From NCBI GenBank assembly GCA_039090855.1, contig CM077012.1:140464541-140528540 (forward strand): 64,000 bases of DNA, in the 5' to 3' direction. The DNA is from Macrothele yani (lineage: Eukaryota; Arthropoda; Arachnida; Araneae; Macrothelidae). The notes beneath the pieces were generated by a model that saw only the letters and a program-made list of their open reading frames with translations, did no database searches and had not been told where the DNA came from. The translations under genes were made by a program, and so were the position numbers. Of this stretch, positions 44,031 to 54,720 are shown in pieces (within the stretch, counting starts at the first letter, position 1; each line of letters begins with the position of its first letter).

Positions 44031-45928
44031 GGAAACAGCAACAAAATTAGCTGGGTCTAAGAACAAGTTGCATGTGAACAAATTATCAGGAAAAACCAAA
44101 ATGTTGATGCAAAAAAGAAGAGAGATGAGGACAACTAAAGAAGATGTGACTTCCAAAGTGGAATATATAGAGCTATGCAAGACAGTACGAAAAAGTATCA
44201 CTGAAGATGTAAGGAAATTCAACTGTGAACTAGTAAGGAAAGCAAATGAAAACAACCAAAGCCTAAAGATACCAAAGGGGCATCTCAGTAAGGGAAGAAA
44301 ACAGATTATGGCGCTGAGAAAAGAAAATGGTTCTGTAACAAGAAATAGAGGCAAAATTTTGACAAGAGTGAAAGATTTCTACTCCAAATTATATGAAAGG
44401 GATGATACATGTACTCCAGACATCATGAAAGGTACCAGTACCAGAGTTCTTCCAGTCCTCCCAGCAGAAGTTGCACATGCAATCAAGAACATGAAGCAGG
44501 GAAAAGCTCCAGGAAAAGATGGAATTACTGTAGACATCATACAAGAAGCAAGTGGAGAAATCGAAACAGTACTCGCCCAAATTTTCACTCGATGCCTTAA
44601 TGAAGGGCAGATTCCTGAGGATTGGAACAACGCTACAATGATCCTGCTACATAAAAAAGGTGAAATTCAGGATCTCAGGAACTACAGACTTATCAGACTC
44701 CTATCAGTGGTTAATAAAATCTTCACTAAAGTTCTTTCACACCGCTTGAAGGTGACACTGGACATGGCTCAACCGAGAGAACAAGCTGGATTCAGGAGTG
44801 GCTACAGCACAATAGATCATATCCACGTACTGAGAGAACTAATTGAAAGAGTGAGGGAATATGAACTTCCATTGTGCATGGCTTTTATCGATTATGAAAA
44901 AGCCTTTGATTCGGTGAAACCATCAGCAGTTACAATGGCTCTGAAATCCTGCGGTGTTGAAGTTGTGTACATTAATATTATTAATAACATCTATGAAAAT
45001 GCAAGTGCAAAGATTCGGCTGTTTGAAAATACAACACACATAAAAATTGGAAAAGGGGTGAGACAAGGTGACACTATATCTCCGAGGCTCTTTAATGCCA
45101 TATTGGAAAATGTCTTTCAATCACTGAACTGGGAAAACAAAGGGATAAAGATTAATGGGTATTATCTAACCCACCTTTGTTTTGCTGATAACGTAGTCAT
45201 TTTTGCAACTACCCCATCACAGCTGCAGAGTATGATCCAGGAACTTGCTGACAAGAGTAAAGAAGTGGGATTAAAAATGAACTTTCAGAAGACAAAAGTG
45301 ATGTTCAATGCTTTTATCGATCGATGGAGAAAAGCTGGAGATAACAGACACGTACGTTTATCTTGGACAGCAGATATCAAGTGTGGGTCACATTGATGAA
45401 GAAATTAATCGGCGTACAAAACTTGCCTGGAGAGCTTTTGGAAGAAACAGCATAATTTTCAAGAGCAATATGCCATTATGTCTTAAAAGAAAAGTGTTTG
45501 ATCAATGCATCCTTCCAGTGCTTACGTATGGTGCAGAGACGTGGACCTTAACTAAAAGAGACATACAAAGGCTGCAGACAACTCAAAGCAGCATGGAGAG
45601 GTGCATGCTTGGTGTAACCAGGAGAGATAAGAAGAGGAACTCGTGGATCCGAAAAATGACAAGAGTGGAAGACATCATGATCAGAGTGAAGTCCCCGAAA
45701 TGGCAATGGGCTGGACATACTGCCAGAAGAACAGACCATCGATGGACAGCCGAAATTTTAGATTGGATTCCAAGGGACAGGAAAAAACCCAGAAGAAGAC
45801 CGCATGGAAGATGGGTGGATGAAATTCGAAAGTATGCGGGAGTGACATGGAGGAGACTGGCACAAGACAGACCGTTGTGGAGGAAACTTGGGGAGACCTT
45901 CGTCCAGCAGTGGATTGATAATGGTTGA
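44031..45928 (+). pseudogene. RTE reverse transcriptase with altered catalytic motif and frameshift
   Basis: Open to 45396, then continuing in another frame (45308-45928) to the family stop after QQWIDNG. A deletion of about 17 bp after KVMFNAF causes the shift. Motif A (FIDYEKAFDSV) and motif B (GVRQGDTISP) are intact, but motif C reads CFADNVVIF: the second catalytic Asp is Asn. That change alone should abolish polymerase activity by analogy with other RTs. Confidence 0.88.
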
Positions 45929-45945
45929 CAATGATGATGATGATG
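44031..45945 (+). mobile_element. RTE LINE, 5'-truncated, nested in the old RTE copy
   Basis: A 9-bp target duplication atattttat occurs at 44022-44030 and 45946-45954. Truncated just upstream of the codons for METATKLAGS, so the endonuclease is missing; the 4-bp overlap ttat at the 5' joint suggests microhomology. The 3' end is the (GAT)n tail. Very similar to 6036-7838 and 47226-50404. Confidence 0.9.
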
Positions 45946-46464
45946 ATATTTTATCAACTAATACTTGAAAGACTTTACTTTGATCATGATGTCATCCATA
46001 CTTGTCACTTTCCTTATTCATCAGTTCCTTTTTCTTTTTTACACCAAGCATATATCTCTCAATGCTTCTCTTAGTTGTCTGTAGCTTGTTTTTTTTAGCT
46101 AAGGTGTATGTCTCCGATCCATAACTAAGAGCCGGAAGGATGTATTGATAAAAAACTTAAGACATACAAATAAATGATTTAAAGGTAATAATTTCATAAA
46201 TTATTACTTTTAAATCACATAAAAGTAATTTCAACGCTAGTGGTAAATTGGCATTGAAAATTGTGCTGTTTCTTCCAAATCCTCTGGAGCAAAGTTTTAT
46301 TTGCCAATTAATTTCTTTTTCGATGTAGCCCCCCTTGATCTCTGTTGCCCAAGGCAGATGTAGGCATCAATGAGTTCTAAATTTGCCCTCATCAACCTCA
46401 AATAAATACGATATACACTCGCGTATAATTCCGTTTCTATATAAGCAAACATCACTAGTCTAAC

Positions 46465-46466
<2 letters not shown>

Positions 46467-46500
<34 letters not shown>
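46467..46500. repeat. Poly(A) run, about 34 bases
   Basis: Uninterrupted A-run. It is not clearly the tail of any element I can delimit. Confidence 0.95.
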
Positions 46501-46503
<3 letters not shown>

Positions 46504-46830
46504 GGACTAGAATGAAATCTGACGCTCAAATTTGAAGTGTAAAAAACATGAAACTGAAATTTGAACGCATCTTCATACAGTATGTTTAATAAGTTTTCCC
46601 AATGAGATGCGCGCGCTGTTTTTTTTCCATTTCTTAGTCTTCTCACTACATCAATCAACGAAGCAAACATTTTCTCTTTATTTTAAGAAGAAATTAAAGT
46701 TTATATCAGGAGCTTACTCTGTCCGTGCTGGAACCAGCGCCATCTTGTGAGACCCGTAAAGTTGTTTTCGTAGCAGAGTACGCATAGGCAGTATCGATTT
46801 TTGAGCTTTAGTTTCCATTAAAATGCGTGC

Positions 46831-46832
<2 letters not shown>

Positions 46833-46872
<40 letters not shown>
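46833..46872. repeat. (CA)n microsatellite, about 20 units
   Basis: Perfect CA dinucleotide tract, probably length-polymorphic. Confidence 0.97.
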
Positions 46873-46873
<1 letters not shown>

Positions 46874-47225
46874 TTCTTACGGTTCCTCTTGCCACAACAA
46901 CCAACAGAGCATGCATTTTCACGCCCTTTTTTAAAAGCAAAACGGAAGTTCAAAATAGTTGCTTTCAGCCGTGAAAACAATTTAACGGGCACAAAAGTCG
47001 ACCGATTTTGAACTTAAATTTCACTTGAAATAAAAGGGGCAAATGTTTAATACTTTGATATAAAAAAAGAGATTCCAGGTAATGGAAAACACGAATAAGG
47101 AAAATTTATGAAAAAATATGAAAGTCACTCATTTATTTATTATTTTTTTGAATTGCGTATAAGCAGATTCCTTTGTTTTTAGAAAATACCATCAAATTTC
47201 CTTATTTATATGCTTGTATATGTGG

Positions 47226-50200
47226 GATGTAAGGTCAGGTGATGCGTAACATCACAGCCTCTCCTTGACAAATGTCAACCCCGCCTTCTCGTGGTACATC
47301 CTGTTCCCACTAAAGGGGCTCTGACGACCGCCAATAGCGGTATAACTATACCATCGGGATTAGAGGAAATGCTATCCCACACTCACCAACCCGCTTGGCC
47401 AGCGTGGTGACTTATGGCCAAACCCCTTCCAAAATGACTCCACAACTTAAATCTTGGCCCTCAGTCTCCGGCAGCTGGAATGTACCTGGCCAAGGCAGCG
47501 GCCAGTGCGACATGAAAGCAGAGGGTGTTAAGAATCCCCGGAGGACCGGACTAGGCTGCCATCTGATGCTGACCTTGGCTACGTATAACGGACGCTCCCT
47601 ATCTTCTGATTCAAGGCTTCTTGAATTGGAAGAGGAACTACAAAGGATCAAGTGGGACATCGTCGGGCTAAGTGAGGTAAGGAGAAAAGGAGAAGATCTC
47701 ATTGAACTGAAAAGTGGACATCTCTTCTACTATCGTGGGACAGATACTGGCAGAACTAGTGGTGTTGGATTTATAATGAACAAGAAACTGAAGAATAAAG
47801 TTGTAGAAGTTGAAAGTTCCTCTGACAGAGCTGCACGACTCGTTATCCAACTCTCGAGAAGATACCAGGCTCAGATTATTCAAACTTATGCACCCACCAC
47901 AAGTCATGCTGAAGAAGAAATTGAAGAATTTTATGAGGAAATTCGTGATCTAAATAATAAAGGTAAGCAGCACTTGAAGATAATTATGGGAGATTTCAAT
48001 GCAAAAATAGGGCAACGGCAACAGAATGAAACTTCAGTAGGTAAATTCGGTCACGGCAACAGAAACCAGCGTGGAAATACTCTCGTTGAGTTTGCAGAGG
48101 CAGAAGGGTTTTTCATCTTGAACTACTTTTTCAAGAAAAAGCCACACAGGAAATGGACATGGAGACATCCAAATGGGACGACAAGTGAAATTGATTTTAT
48201 TATGTGTAACAAAAAATTCGTCATAGAAGACTGCAGTGTGCTAAACAAGTTCAACACAGGCAGTGACCATAGATTGGTGAGATGTAAGATGCACCTCAAC
48301 ACTAAACTCGAACGTAGCAAGCTCATAAGACAAACGAAATGTATTGACATAACCAACCTTAAAAAACACCATAATACCTTCAAATTGGAACTGAAGAACA
48401 GATTCTCTGCTTTAGAAGGCCTAACATCGGAAGAAGTGGATATTTCTGAAGTTAACAGAAAAGTAACCAAAGCTCTTATGGAAACAGCAACAAAATTAGC
48501 TGGGTCTAAGAACAAATTGCATGTGAACAAATTATCAGGGAAAACCAAAATGTTGATGCAAAAAAGAAGAGTGATGAGGACAACTAAAGAAGATGTGACT
48601 TCCAAAGTGGAATATATAGAGCTATGCAAGACAGTACGAAAAAGTTTCACTGAAGACGTAAGGAAATTCAACTGTGAACTAGTAAGGAAAGCAATTGAAA
48701 ACAACCAAAGCCTAAAGATAGCAAAAGGACATCTCAGTAAGGGGAAAAAACAGATTATGGCACTGAGAAAAGAAGATGGTTCTGTAACAAGAAATAGAGG
48801 CGAAATTTTGACAAGAGTGAAAGATTTCTACTCCAAATTATATGAAAGGGATGATACATGTACTCCACACATCATGAAAGGTACCAGTACCAGAGTTCTT
48901 CCAGTCCTTCCAGCAGAAGTTGCACATGCAATCACGAACATGAAGCTGGGAAAAGCTCCAGGAGAAGATGGAATTACTGTAGACATCATACAAGAAGCAA
49001 GTGGAGAAATCGAAACAGTACTCGCCCAAATTTTCACTCGATGCCTTAATGAAGGGCAGATTCCTGAGGATTGGAACAACGCTACAATGATCTTGCTACA
49101 TAAAAAAGGTGACATTGAGGATCTCAGGAACTACAGACCTATCAGCCTCCTATCAGTGGTTTATAAAATCTTCACTAAAGTTCTTTCTCACCGCTTGAAG
49201 GTGACACTGGACATGGCTCAACCGAGAGAACAAGCTGGATTCAGGAGTGGCTACAGCACAATAGATCATATCCACGTACTGAGAGAACTAATTGAAAGAG
49301 CGAGGGAAAATGAACTTCCATTGTGCATGGCTTTTATCGATTATGAAAAAGCCTTTGATTCGGTGAAACCATCAGCAGTTGCAATGGCTCTGAAATCCTG
49401 CGGTATTGAAGATGCATACATTAATATTATTAATAACATCTATGAAAATGCAAGTGCAAAGATTCGGCTGTTTGAAAATACAACACACATAAAAATTGGA
49501 AAAGGAGTGAGACAAGGTGGCACCATATCTCCGAAGCTCTTTAATGCCACATTGGAAAATGTCTTTCAATCACTGAACTGGGAAAACAAAGGGATAAAGA
49601 TTAATGGAGATTATCTAACCTACCTTCGTTTTGCTGATGACATAGTCATTTTTGCAACTACCCCATCAGAGCTACAGAGTATGATCCAGGAACTTGCTGA
49701 CAAGAGTAAAGAAGTGGGATTAAAAATGAACTTTCAGAAGACAAGTGATGTACAATGCTTTTACAAGAAATGAAGATTTATCGATTGATGGAGAAAAGCT
49801 GGAGATAACAGACACGTATGTTTATCTTGGACAGCAGATATCAAGTGAGGGTCACATTGGTGAAGAAATTAATCGGCGTACAAAACTTGCCTGGAGAGCT
49901 TTTGGAAGAAACACCATAATTTTCAAGAGCAATATGCCATTATATCTTAAAAGAAAAGTGTTTGATCAATGCATCCTTCCAGTGCTTACGTATGGTGCAG
50001 AGACGTGGACCTTAGCTAAAAGAGACATACAAAGGCTGCAGACAACTCAAAAAAAGCATGGAGAGGTGCATACTTGGTGTAACCAGGAGAGGTAAGAAGA
50101 GGAATTCGTGGATCCGAAAAATGACAAGAGTGGAAGACATCATGATCAGAGTTAAATCCCTGAAATGGCAATGGGCTCTACATACTGCCAGAAGAACAGA

Positions 50201-50404
50201 CCATCGATGGACAGCCGAAATTTTAGATTGGATTCCAAGGGACAGGAAAAGACCCTTAAGAAGACCACATGGAAGATGGGTGGATGAAATTCGAAAGTAT
50301 GCGGGAGTGACATGGAGGAGACTGGCACAAGACAGACCGTTGTGGAGGAAACTTGGGGAGACCTTCGTCCAGCAGTGGATTGATAATGGTTGACAATGAT
50401 GATG
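47226..50404 (+). mobile_element. Near full-length RTE LINE
   Basis: About 3.18 kb with an 8-bp target duplication atatgtgg at 47218-47225 and 50405-50412. It begins with a GC-richer leader, encodes endonuclease and RT, and ends with a short (GAT)n tail. It is the reference copy for the truncated RTEs at 6036 and 44031. Confidence 0.93.
47434..50393 (+). pseudogene. RTE endonuclease/reverse transcriptase, two frameshifts
   Basis: The start is probably the ATG of MTPQLKSW or one shortly after; 47395 is not an ATG. Endonuclease motifs: LATYNGRSL, DIVGLSEVRRKG (Glu), IIQTYAPT, IMGDFNAKIG, SEIDFIMCN and GSDHRLVRCK. RT: FIDYEKAFDSV, GVRQGGTISP (usual QGD is QGG), RFADDIVIF (both Asp kept). A 2-bp deletion near 49744 shifts the frame after MNFQKT. 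A second shift near 50055 in an A-run moves into the last frame, which ends QQWIDNG. Otherwise very close to the other copies, so the damage is recent. Confidence 0.92.
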
Positions 50405-50515
50405 ATATGTGGTTATTCATGACTGTTTCATCCTTGGCCTACTTTTGCCTTCTCTCCTTATTGAAACTACATATTTTAGATCCATCACTCGCCGCTCCGG
50501 TGGCTATATGGTCTG

Positions 50516-50719
50516 AGGGCCGCCCCAGTGGTCTAAGCGCTGGCTTATGATCGTTCGTCCGAGAAGGGTCCGAGTTTGAATCCCGATGAGGCATGGATGT
50601 TGTAATTATCTTACGGCACTGGCTCTTTCCCTGAACCAGTGGCCTTAAATTAGGGACGGGCGACTGCTTATAGCCCATTGAGTTGCCCATGGTGGTAGTT
50701 AAACCTTCAACCTAAAAAA
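50516..50719 (+). mobile_element. tRNA-derived SINE, copy 1
   Basis: The head resembles a tRNA gene: GTGGTCTAAGCGCTGG (A-box region) and GGGTCCGAGTTTGAATCCC (B box). The body has CTTACGGCACTGGCTC, TTAGGGACGGGCGACTG and TATAGCCCATTGAGTTG, shared with six other copies in 50.5-57.8 kb. Transcription would be by RNA polymerase III, with mobilisation by a partner LINE. Confidence 0.85.
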
Positions 50720-50724
50720 GAAAG

Positions 50725-50935
50725 GTCTGAGGCGCCTGGCTTCTGACCATTCCTCAGATATGGGCAAGGTTAGAGTCCCGGATGACCTACTTCTGGTGCT
50801 GTGTTTGACTTATGGCACTGGCTCTCTCCCTTCCCCGGAATCAGTTGCCCTAAATTATAGACAGGCGACCACTTATTGACTTTAGAGCTTCTCTTGATGG
50901 CCATTAAACCCATAAATAAATACATAAAACATCCT
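50725..50935 (+). mobile_element. tRNA-derived SINE, copy 2 (diverged)
   Basis: Follows copy 1 directly after its A-rich end. The A-box side is trimmed (GGTCTGAGGCGCCTGG). The B box is degenerate (GGTTAGAGTCCC). The body motifs TTATGGCACTGGCTCTCTCC and ACAGGCGACCACTTATTG are recognisable. Ends in aaataaatacataaaac. Confidence 0.75.
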
Positions 50936-51256
50936 CCATCACTTTTGCACAAGGTGTTCTGCCCGCGTCAGCTTTCCCAGCTTCAGGTAGAAAACAGAAT
51001 TTTTGTCTGATACACGTATTTCGTTTCTTATCAGTTGTTTACGTATTTTTCCTATTCATTCTTTTATTTTTGTCTAGGTTTCACCTCCGTATGTTCCGGT
51101 AGTGTGCGTTGGGTAACATGTTTTTCCAAAAAGGTGTTTTTTTGACCCAGCCAAATTCTGACCATGGAAGTTTGATCTTATTTCTTGTTATATGTCCCAT
51201 TCCACTTGAACAAACTGCACTAAATAATTGTGTATGTTTACTGTTTCAGCTTGTTG
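50936..51256. other. Unassigned DNA
   Basis: T-rich sequence with no supported feature. Confidence 0.45.
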
Positions 51257-51859
51257 TAAAAGACACCGGACAAAAAATCACTTCACCTACAGCAATATAT
51301 GTAATTGTTTAATATATTTTGGAGGTTATAATTAGAATTGTATTTAAATATTTCTGGATTATATAATAATAAAATATGTGTTATTTCTTTCTACAGGTAA
51401 AATTTTAAGCAGAAATTTTTGAAAATTAAAATCAGTGGGTCGAAACACTGACGTGACTGGCAAAGAGGTGTCATAGTTTTTGGATGGTCAAAACGACACA
51501 GCATTAAAGAAGTTACTGAATTTGCTGGTGTTATGCAAAACAGCAGTTCTACGTGCTTATGAAGATTAGTTCAGTCAATCTCGACTGAAAATAAAAGATA
51601 AAACTGTGGACGAACCACCATTTTAAAAAGTCGTGACCGGAGCAGAATTTCTCTCCTGGTCAACGAAAACAGATTTCAAACAAGGCAGGAACTCATCCAA
51701 CCTGTTAATAATGGACTTCACACATCTTATATCTGGACGACCATTGCGTAGATAACTTCATTGAATGGATATCTGGAGTAGAGTTGCAAGACTGAAACCA
51801 GTGTTGACTCCAGCTAACGAAAAAGCTCGATTTGCTTGGGCCAAAGCTAATAGAACATA

Positions 51860-53069
51860 CACTGAAGTGCCAGAAAAATCGGTACACCAGTCTAATACTT
51901 GGTAGGACCCCCACGGGAGCGCATGACCGCAGAAATACGACGGGGAACGGACTCCACTTGCTTCTCTGGAAATATGCTGTAGGCAATGCACACCATACTT
52001 CCTGCAGAGCGTTCCATAATTCGGGTGCATTCCGAGGTATCGGATTCCTGTGTTCGACAGGGAGTTGCATGGCATCCCAAATGTGTTCTATCACGTTCGG
52101 ATCTGTGGACTTGGGTGGGAATGGGAACACCCCAAACTCAGATGAATGCTCTTCTAACCCTAATATGGTGTTCCGACACTTGTGTGGAGGTGCATTGTCC
52201 TGTTGGAACAGGCCCAACCCATCAGCATGAATGTGGGACATGAACGGGTGTACCTCGTCAGAAAGGATGCGCACATAGCGTTGGCCGGTCACAGATGTTT
52301 GTAGACGTACCAGGGGTCCCAGTGAAGTCCAGCTAAACACACCCCACACTATTACGGACCCCCACCAGCCGGTACAGTTCCCTGTTGACAGGCGGGATCC
52401 ATGGCTTCATGGGGTTTGCGCCACACACGAATCCTTCCATCTGCCCGATACAGTTGGAAACGCGACTCGATGACTGGAAACAAGTAGCCTGGTCTGACAA
52501 GTGTCCAGTGGCGGTGTTGCCTTGCCCAAGCGAGGCGCATAGCTCTGTGTCGTGCACCCATCAAGAGGACTCGAGTTGGGTGTCGGCTCCCAAAGCCCAT
52601 ATCGTGCAGGGTACGTTGCACAGTCCGGACGCTGATGCTTGTTGAGGCTCCAGCATTGAATTACGATGCTACCTGCGACAGTGTCGCGTGAAACGATTTT
52701 TGGCAGCCGACGATGGTCACGTTCACCCAATGTCTTTTTACGGCCACACTGGTATCGTAGGTTAGAGGTTTTGCCGGAATTCTTGTAGTCACGGTATACC
52801 CTTGCAATGGTCGTCCGTGAAAATCCGAACTTCGTTTCTACCTCCGAAATACTATGGCCCATCTCACGAGCGCCAACTATGACACCGCGTTGAAAATCGC
52901 TTAAATCGTTATTGCTTGTCATTCTCGTGCCGAAAACAGCTCTGACAGCTGGCAAGGATATCTATCGCTTTATATACGCACTGGCGGACGCAACTGAGTA
53001 CGCGCATAGGTGACGTTGCTATGTATTTTGCATAAGCTCGTCTGTACCAGTTTTTCTGGCACTTCAGTG
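51860..53069 (-). mobile_element. Tc1-like DNA transposon (family C), copy 2
   Basis: 1210 bp; ends CACTGAAGTGCCAGAAAAA and inverse, with TA at 51858-51859 and 53070-53071. Uninterrupted sister of 5637-8654. Inserted in the family D transposase gene. Confidence 0.93.
51892..52955 (-). pseudogene. Tc1-like transposase (family C), frameshifted
   Basis: N-terminal part starts MPAVRAVFGTRMTSNN and contains LSDFQRGVIVGAREMGHSIS (helix-turn-helix) and FSRTTIARVYRDYKNSGKTS. The frame is lost near 52670 and resumes with ARQHRHWTL, RFQLYRADGRIRVWRKPHE and VMVWGVFSWTSLGPLVRL. The C-terminal part has LFQQDNAPPHKCR (second Asp) and NVIEHIWDAM (Glu) 36 residues apart. The first catalytic Asp block (usual WSDE) is altered near 52480. 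Inactive. Confidence 0.85.
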
Positions 53070-53362
53070 TATATTGTTGATCAGTGGAAGGCTTTCACAT
53101 GGTCTGATAAATCCTAATTTTTCCTACAGTCAAATGACGCAAGCTGTAGGGTCAACAAGAATTCTAAAGGAACATTCAATCCTGTGTGTGTTCAAAGAGT
53201 TTTTTGCCAAAGGAGGTGGGTCTGTAATACTGTGTTGATTTGATGGTTGTGAATCAGACCCACTAATAGAGGTGAAGAATACCATCATCAGCACGCTTAC
53301 AGAAAAATTTTGGACAATCACGTATTTCCGTTTGCACAACATTTGTAGGATTCTCATCAAGT

Positions 53363-53960
53363 AACTACTTATTCGACACATAAGATGTATTATTCATACA
53401 TTACTCAGATTACAAAACTATGCACAGTTTTTTTCCCACACGCGAGGAGAAAAGTTCCATTCTGATTTGATGGCGATAACCAAAGCACGAGAATTAACAC
53501 AAGAAAGGAGGGTGGAAATTATAAAATTGAAGCACTTTGCAAGACAAACAGTATACATGTCAGAAAAGTACCTTAAATCATTAAGGCAACACATTTCTGT
53601 ATAGATGTAGCACAGTTCAACACAGCTCCGCTGTACAACACAGTTCTGTATCACTTCAAAAGCCACAAACTGTGTTTGGACAGCGAACTGTGTTGGACAG
53701 CGGAGCTCTGTTTGACTGTGCTACATCTATACAGAACTGTGTTGCCTTCATGATTTAAGGTACTTTTCTAGCATGTATATGGTTTGTCTTGCAAAGTGCT
53801 TCAATTTTATAATTTTCACCCTCCTTTCTTTTGTTAATTCTCGTGCTTTGGTTATCGCCATCAGAACGAAACTTTGCTCCTCACATGTGAAAAAAATGCG
53901 CATAGAGTTTTGTAATCTGGGTAATGTATGAATAATATATCTCATTTGTTTAACAGTTTC
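53363..53960. mobile_element. Large foldback element inside the family D transposon
   Basis: About 600 bp in two long inverted arms (about 53370-53610 and 53700-53955). For example gtattattcatacattactc at 53390 is inverted at about 53918-53940, and gtttgtcttgcaaagtgctt at about 53780 is the inverse of aagcactttgcaagacaaac near 53531. The loop region (53605-53750) has further short inverted repeats of CAACACAG/CTGTGTTG type. No coding capacity or clear target duplication. Confidence 0.8.
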
Positions 53961-54372
53961 AGCACATTACAATTGACCATATTCTTATGGATATAATGCA
54001 ACTTATTCGATTTACCAGGATGATAAATGCAGGATTCATGAAGCTAAAACCATTATGGATTGGTGGGAAGAGCATAATACAGATTTGGGACACATGGACT
54101 GGCCAGCTAAATCGCAAGATTTAAATCCCATAGAGAATTTATGGGACCACCTTGAACGAACTGTAAAAACTAACCTTCAGCATGCAAAGAACCTCAATGA
54201 ATTGTGAGACCAACTGTTCCTAGAATGGTCAAAAATTGACTCAAGTTATTTAAATCGTTTTATTGAATTTCTTCCGGGAAGAAGTGATGCTGTAATTTCT
54301 TCACGTTGTGATGCAACTAAGTACCAAAAGTAAATTTCTGGAGGTGACAAATTTTTTGTCCGGTGTCTGTAT

Positions 54373-54642
54373 AAAACAGCTTTGTAAAGCTTCTAAAAAA
54401 TAATTATGTGTTAGATGCGTGTGTTTTGTGCTCGTTTTATACCCTGGTACCGATCTGCCTTTTGTGAAATACACAGTTTACGTGGACCAGGGACATATCA
54501 TTCATTCACCGCCTTCATTCGCCTTCTAGTTATTTGTTCAGTTGCTGCTGTTCATCTTTGGTGAATCCCCAGCATTGTGCGGTGCTCCAAAGAAGCAACC
54601 TGTCATGTGGTTTGGCAGTTTGCGAGTCTGGAGAATTTCGAG
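54373..54642. other. Unassigned DNA
   Basis: Short unique stretch between the family D element and the tRNA-like sequence. No feature is recognised. Confidence 0.4.
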
Positions 54643-54714
54643 GCAGCTGTGGTGCAGTGGAAGCATATCCGGCGCGTAACTGGAAGACTCTAGGTTCGAT
54701 TCCCAGTGGCGGCC
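54643..54714 (+). tRNA. tRNA-like sequence (pseudogene or SINE head)
   Basis: 72 nt that fold as a cloverleaf. Acceptor GCAGCTG pairs with TGGCGGC with one mismatch and G-T pairs; D arm GTGC/GCAT; anticodon stem TCCGG/CTGGA; T arm CTAGG-TTCGATT-CCCAG with one mismatch. The B box GGTTCGATTCC is perfect. The anticodon loop reads CGCGTAA, so position 33 is G instead of the near-invariant U and the nominal anticodon is CGT. No terminator T-run follows closely. These features suggest a decayed tRNA or the head of another SINE family more than a working tRNA gene. Confidence 0.55.
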
Positions 54715-54720
54715 GATGAG

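Larger units (their letters stand above)
43715..46375 (-). mobile_element. Old RTE LINE copy, interrupted by a younger RTE copy
   Basis: Two flanking pieces on the minus strand encode consecutive parts of the RTE C-terminus. 45955-46375 covers the region of GHIDEEINRR through LTYGAETWTL and KKRNSWIRKM in degraded form. 43715-44030 covers the stretch after it (KGKYPEERSGGGFHG corresponds to RDRKRPRRRPHGRW) to the (GAT)n tail. The young RTE at 44031-45945 sits exactly between. A 50-bp AT-rich filler interrupts the first piece near 46160-46215. Confidence 0.75.
46376..47217. other. Unassigned DNA with simple repeats
   Basis: Holds a long A-run and a (CA)n tract listed separately; otherwise no feature is recognised. 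Confidence 0.5.
51450..54335 (+). pseudogene. Tc1-like transposase (family D) in fragments
   Basis: N-terminal piece: DWQRGVIVFGWSKRHSIKEV helix-turn-helix, then a degraded stretch with RFAWAKANR before the family C insertion. Middle: a TWSDKS-like first-Asp block near 53095 and a GGGSVILC-like block near 53210. C-terminal piece after the foldback: IYQDDKCRIHEAKTIMDWWE with the second Asp, then MDWPAKSQDLNPIENLWDHL with the Glu, ending DATKYQK. Several stops. Inactive. Confidence 0.75.
51257..54372 (+). mobile_element. Old Tc1/mariner-type transposon (family D) carrying two insertions
   Basis: Ends AGACACCGGACAAAAAAT (51261) and the inverse ATTTTTTGTCCGGTGTCT (about 54350-54367), close to TA on both sides. 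The transposase reads on the plus strand in pieces at 51450-51855, 53075-53350 and 53970-54335. A family C Tc1 (51860-53069) and a foldback (about 53363-53960) account for the gaps. Without them the element is about 1.3 kb. Confidence 0.8.

Noticed and set aside
46714..47011. ORFs with His-Thr or Val-Cys runs
   Set aside because: Translations of the (CA)n microsatellite.
54643..54714. Functional tRNA gene
   Set aside because: Position 33 is G, the acceptor stem has a mismatch and G-T pairs, and no close T-run terminator is present; listed only as tRNA-like.
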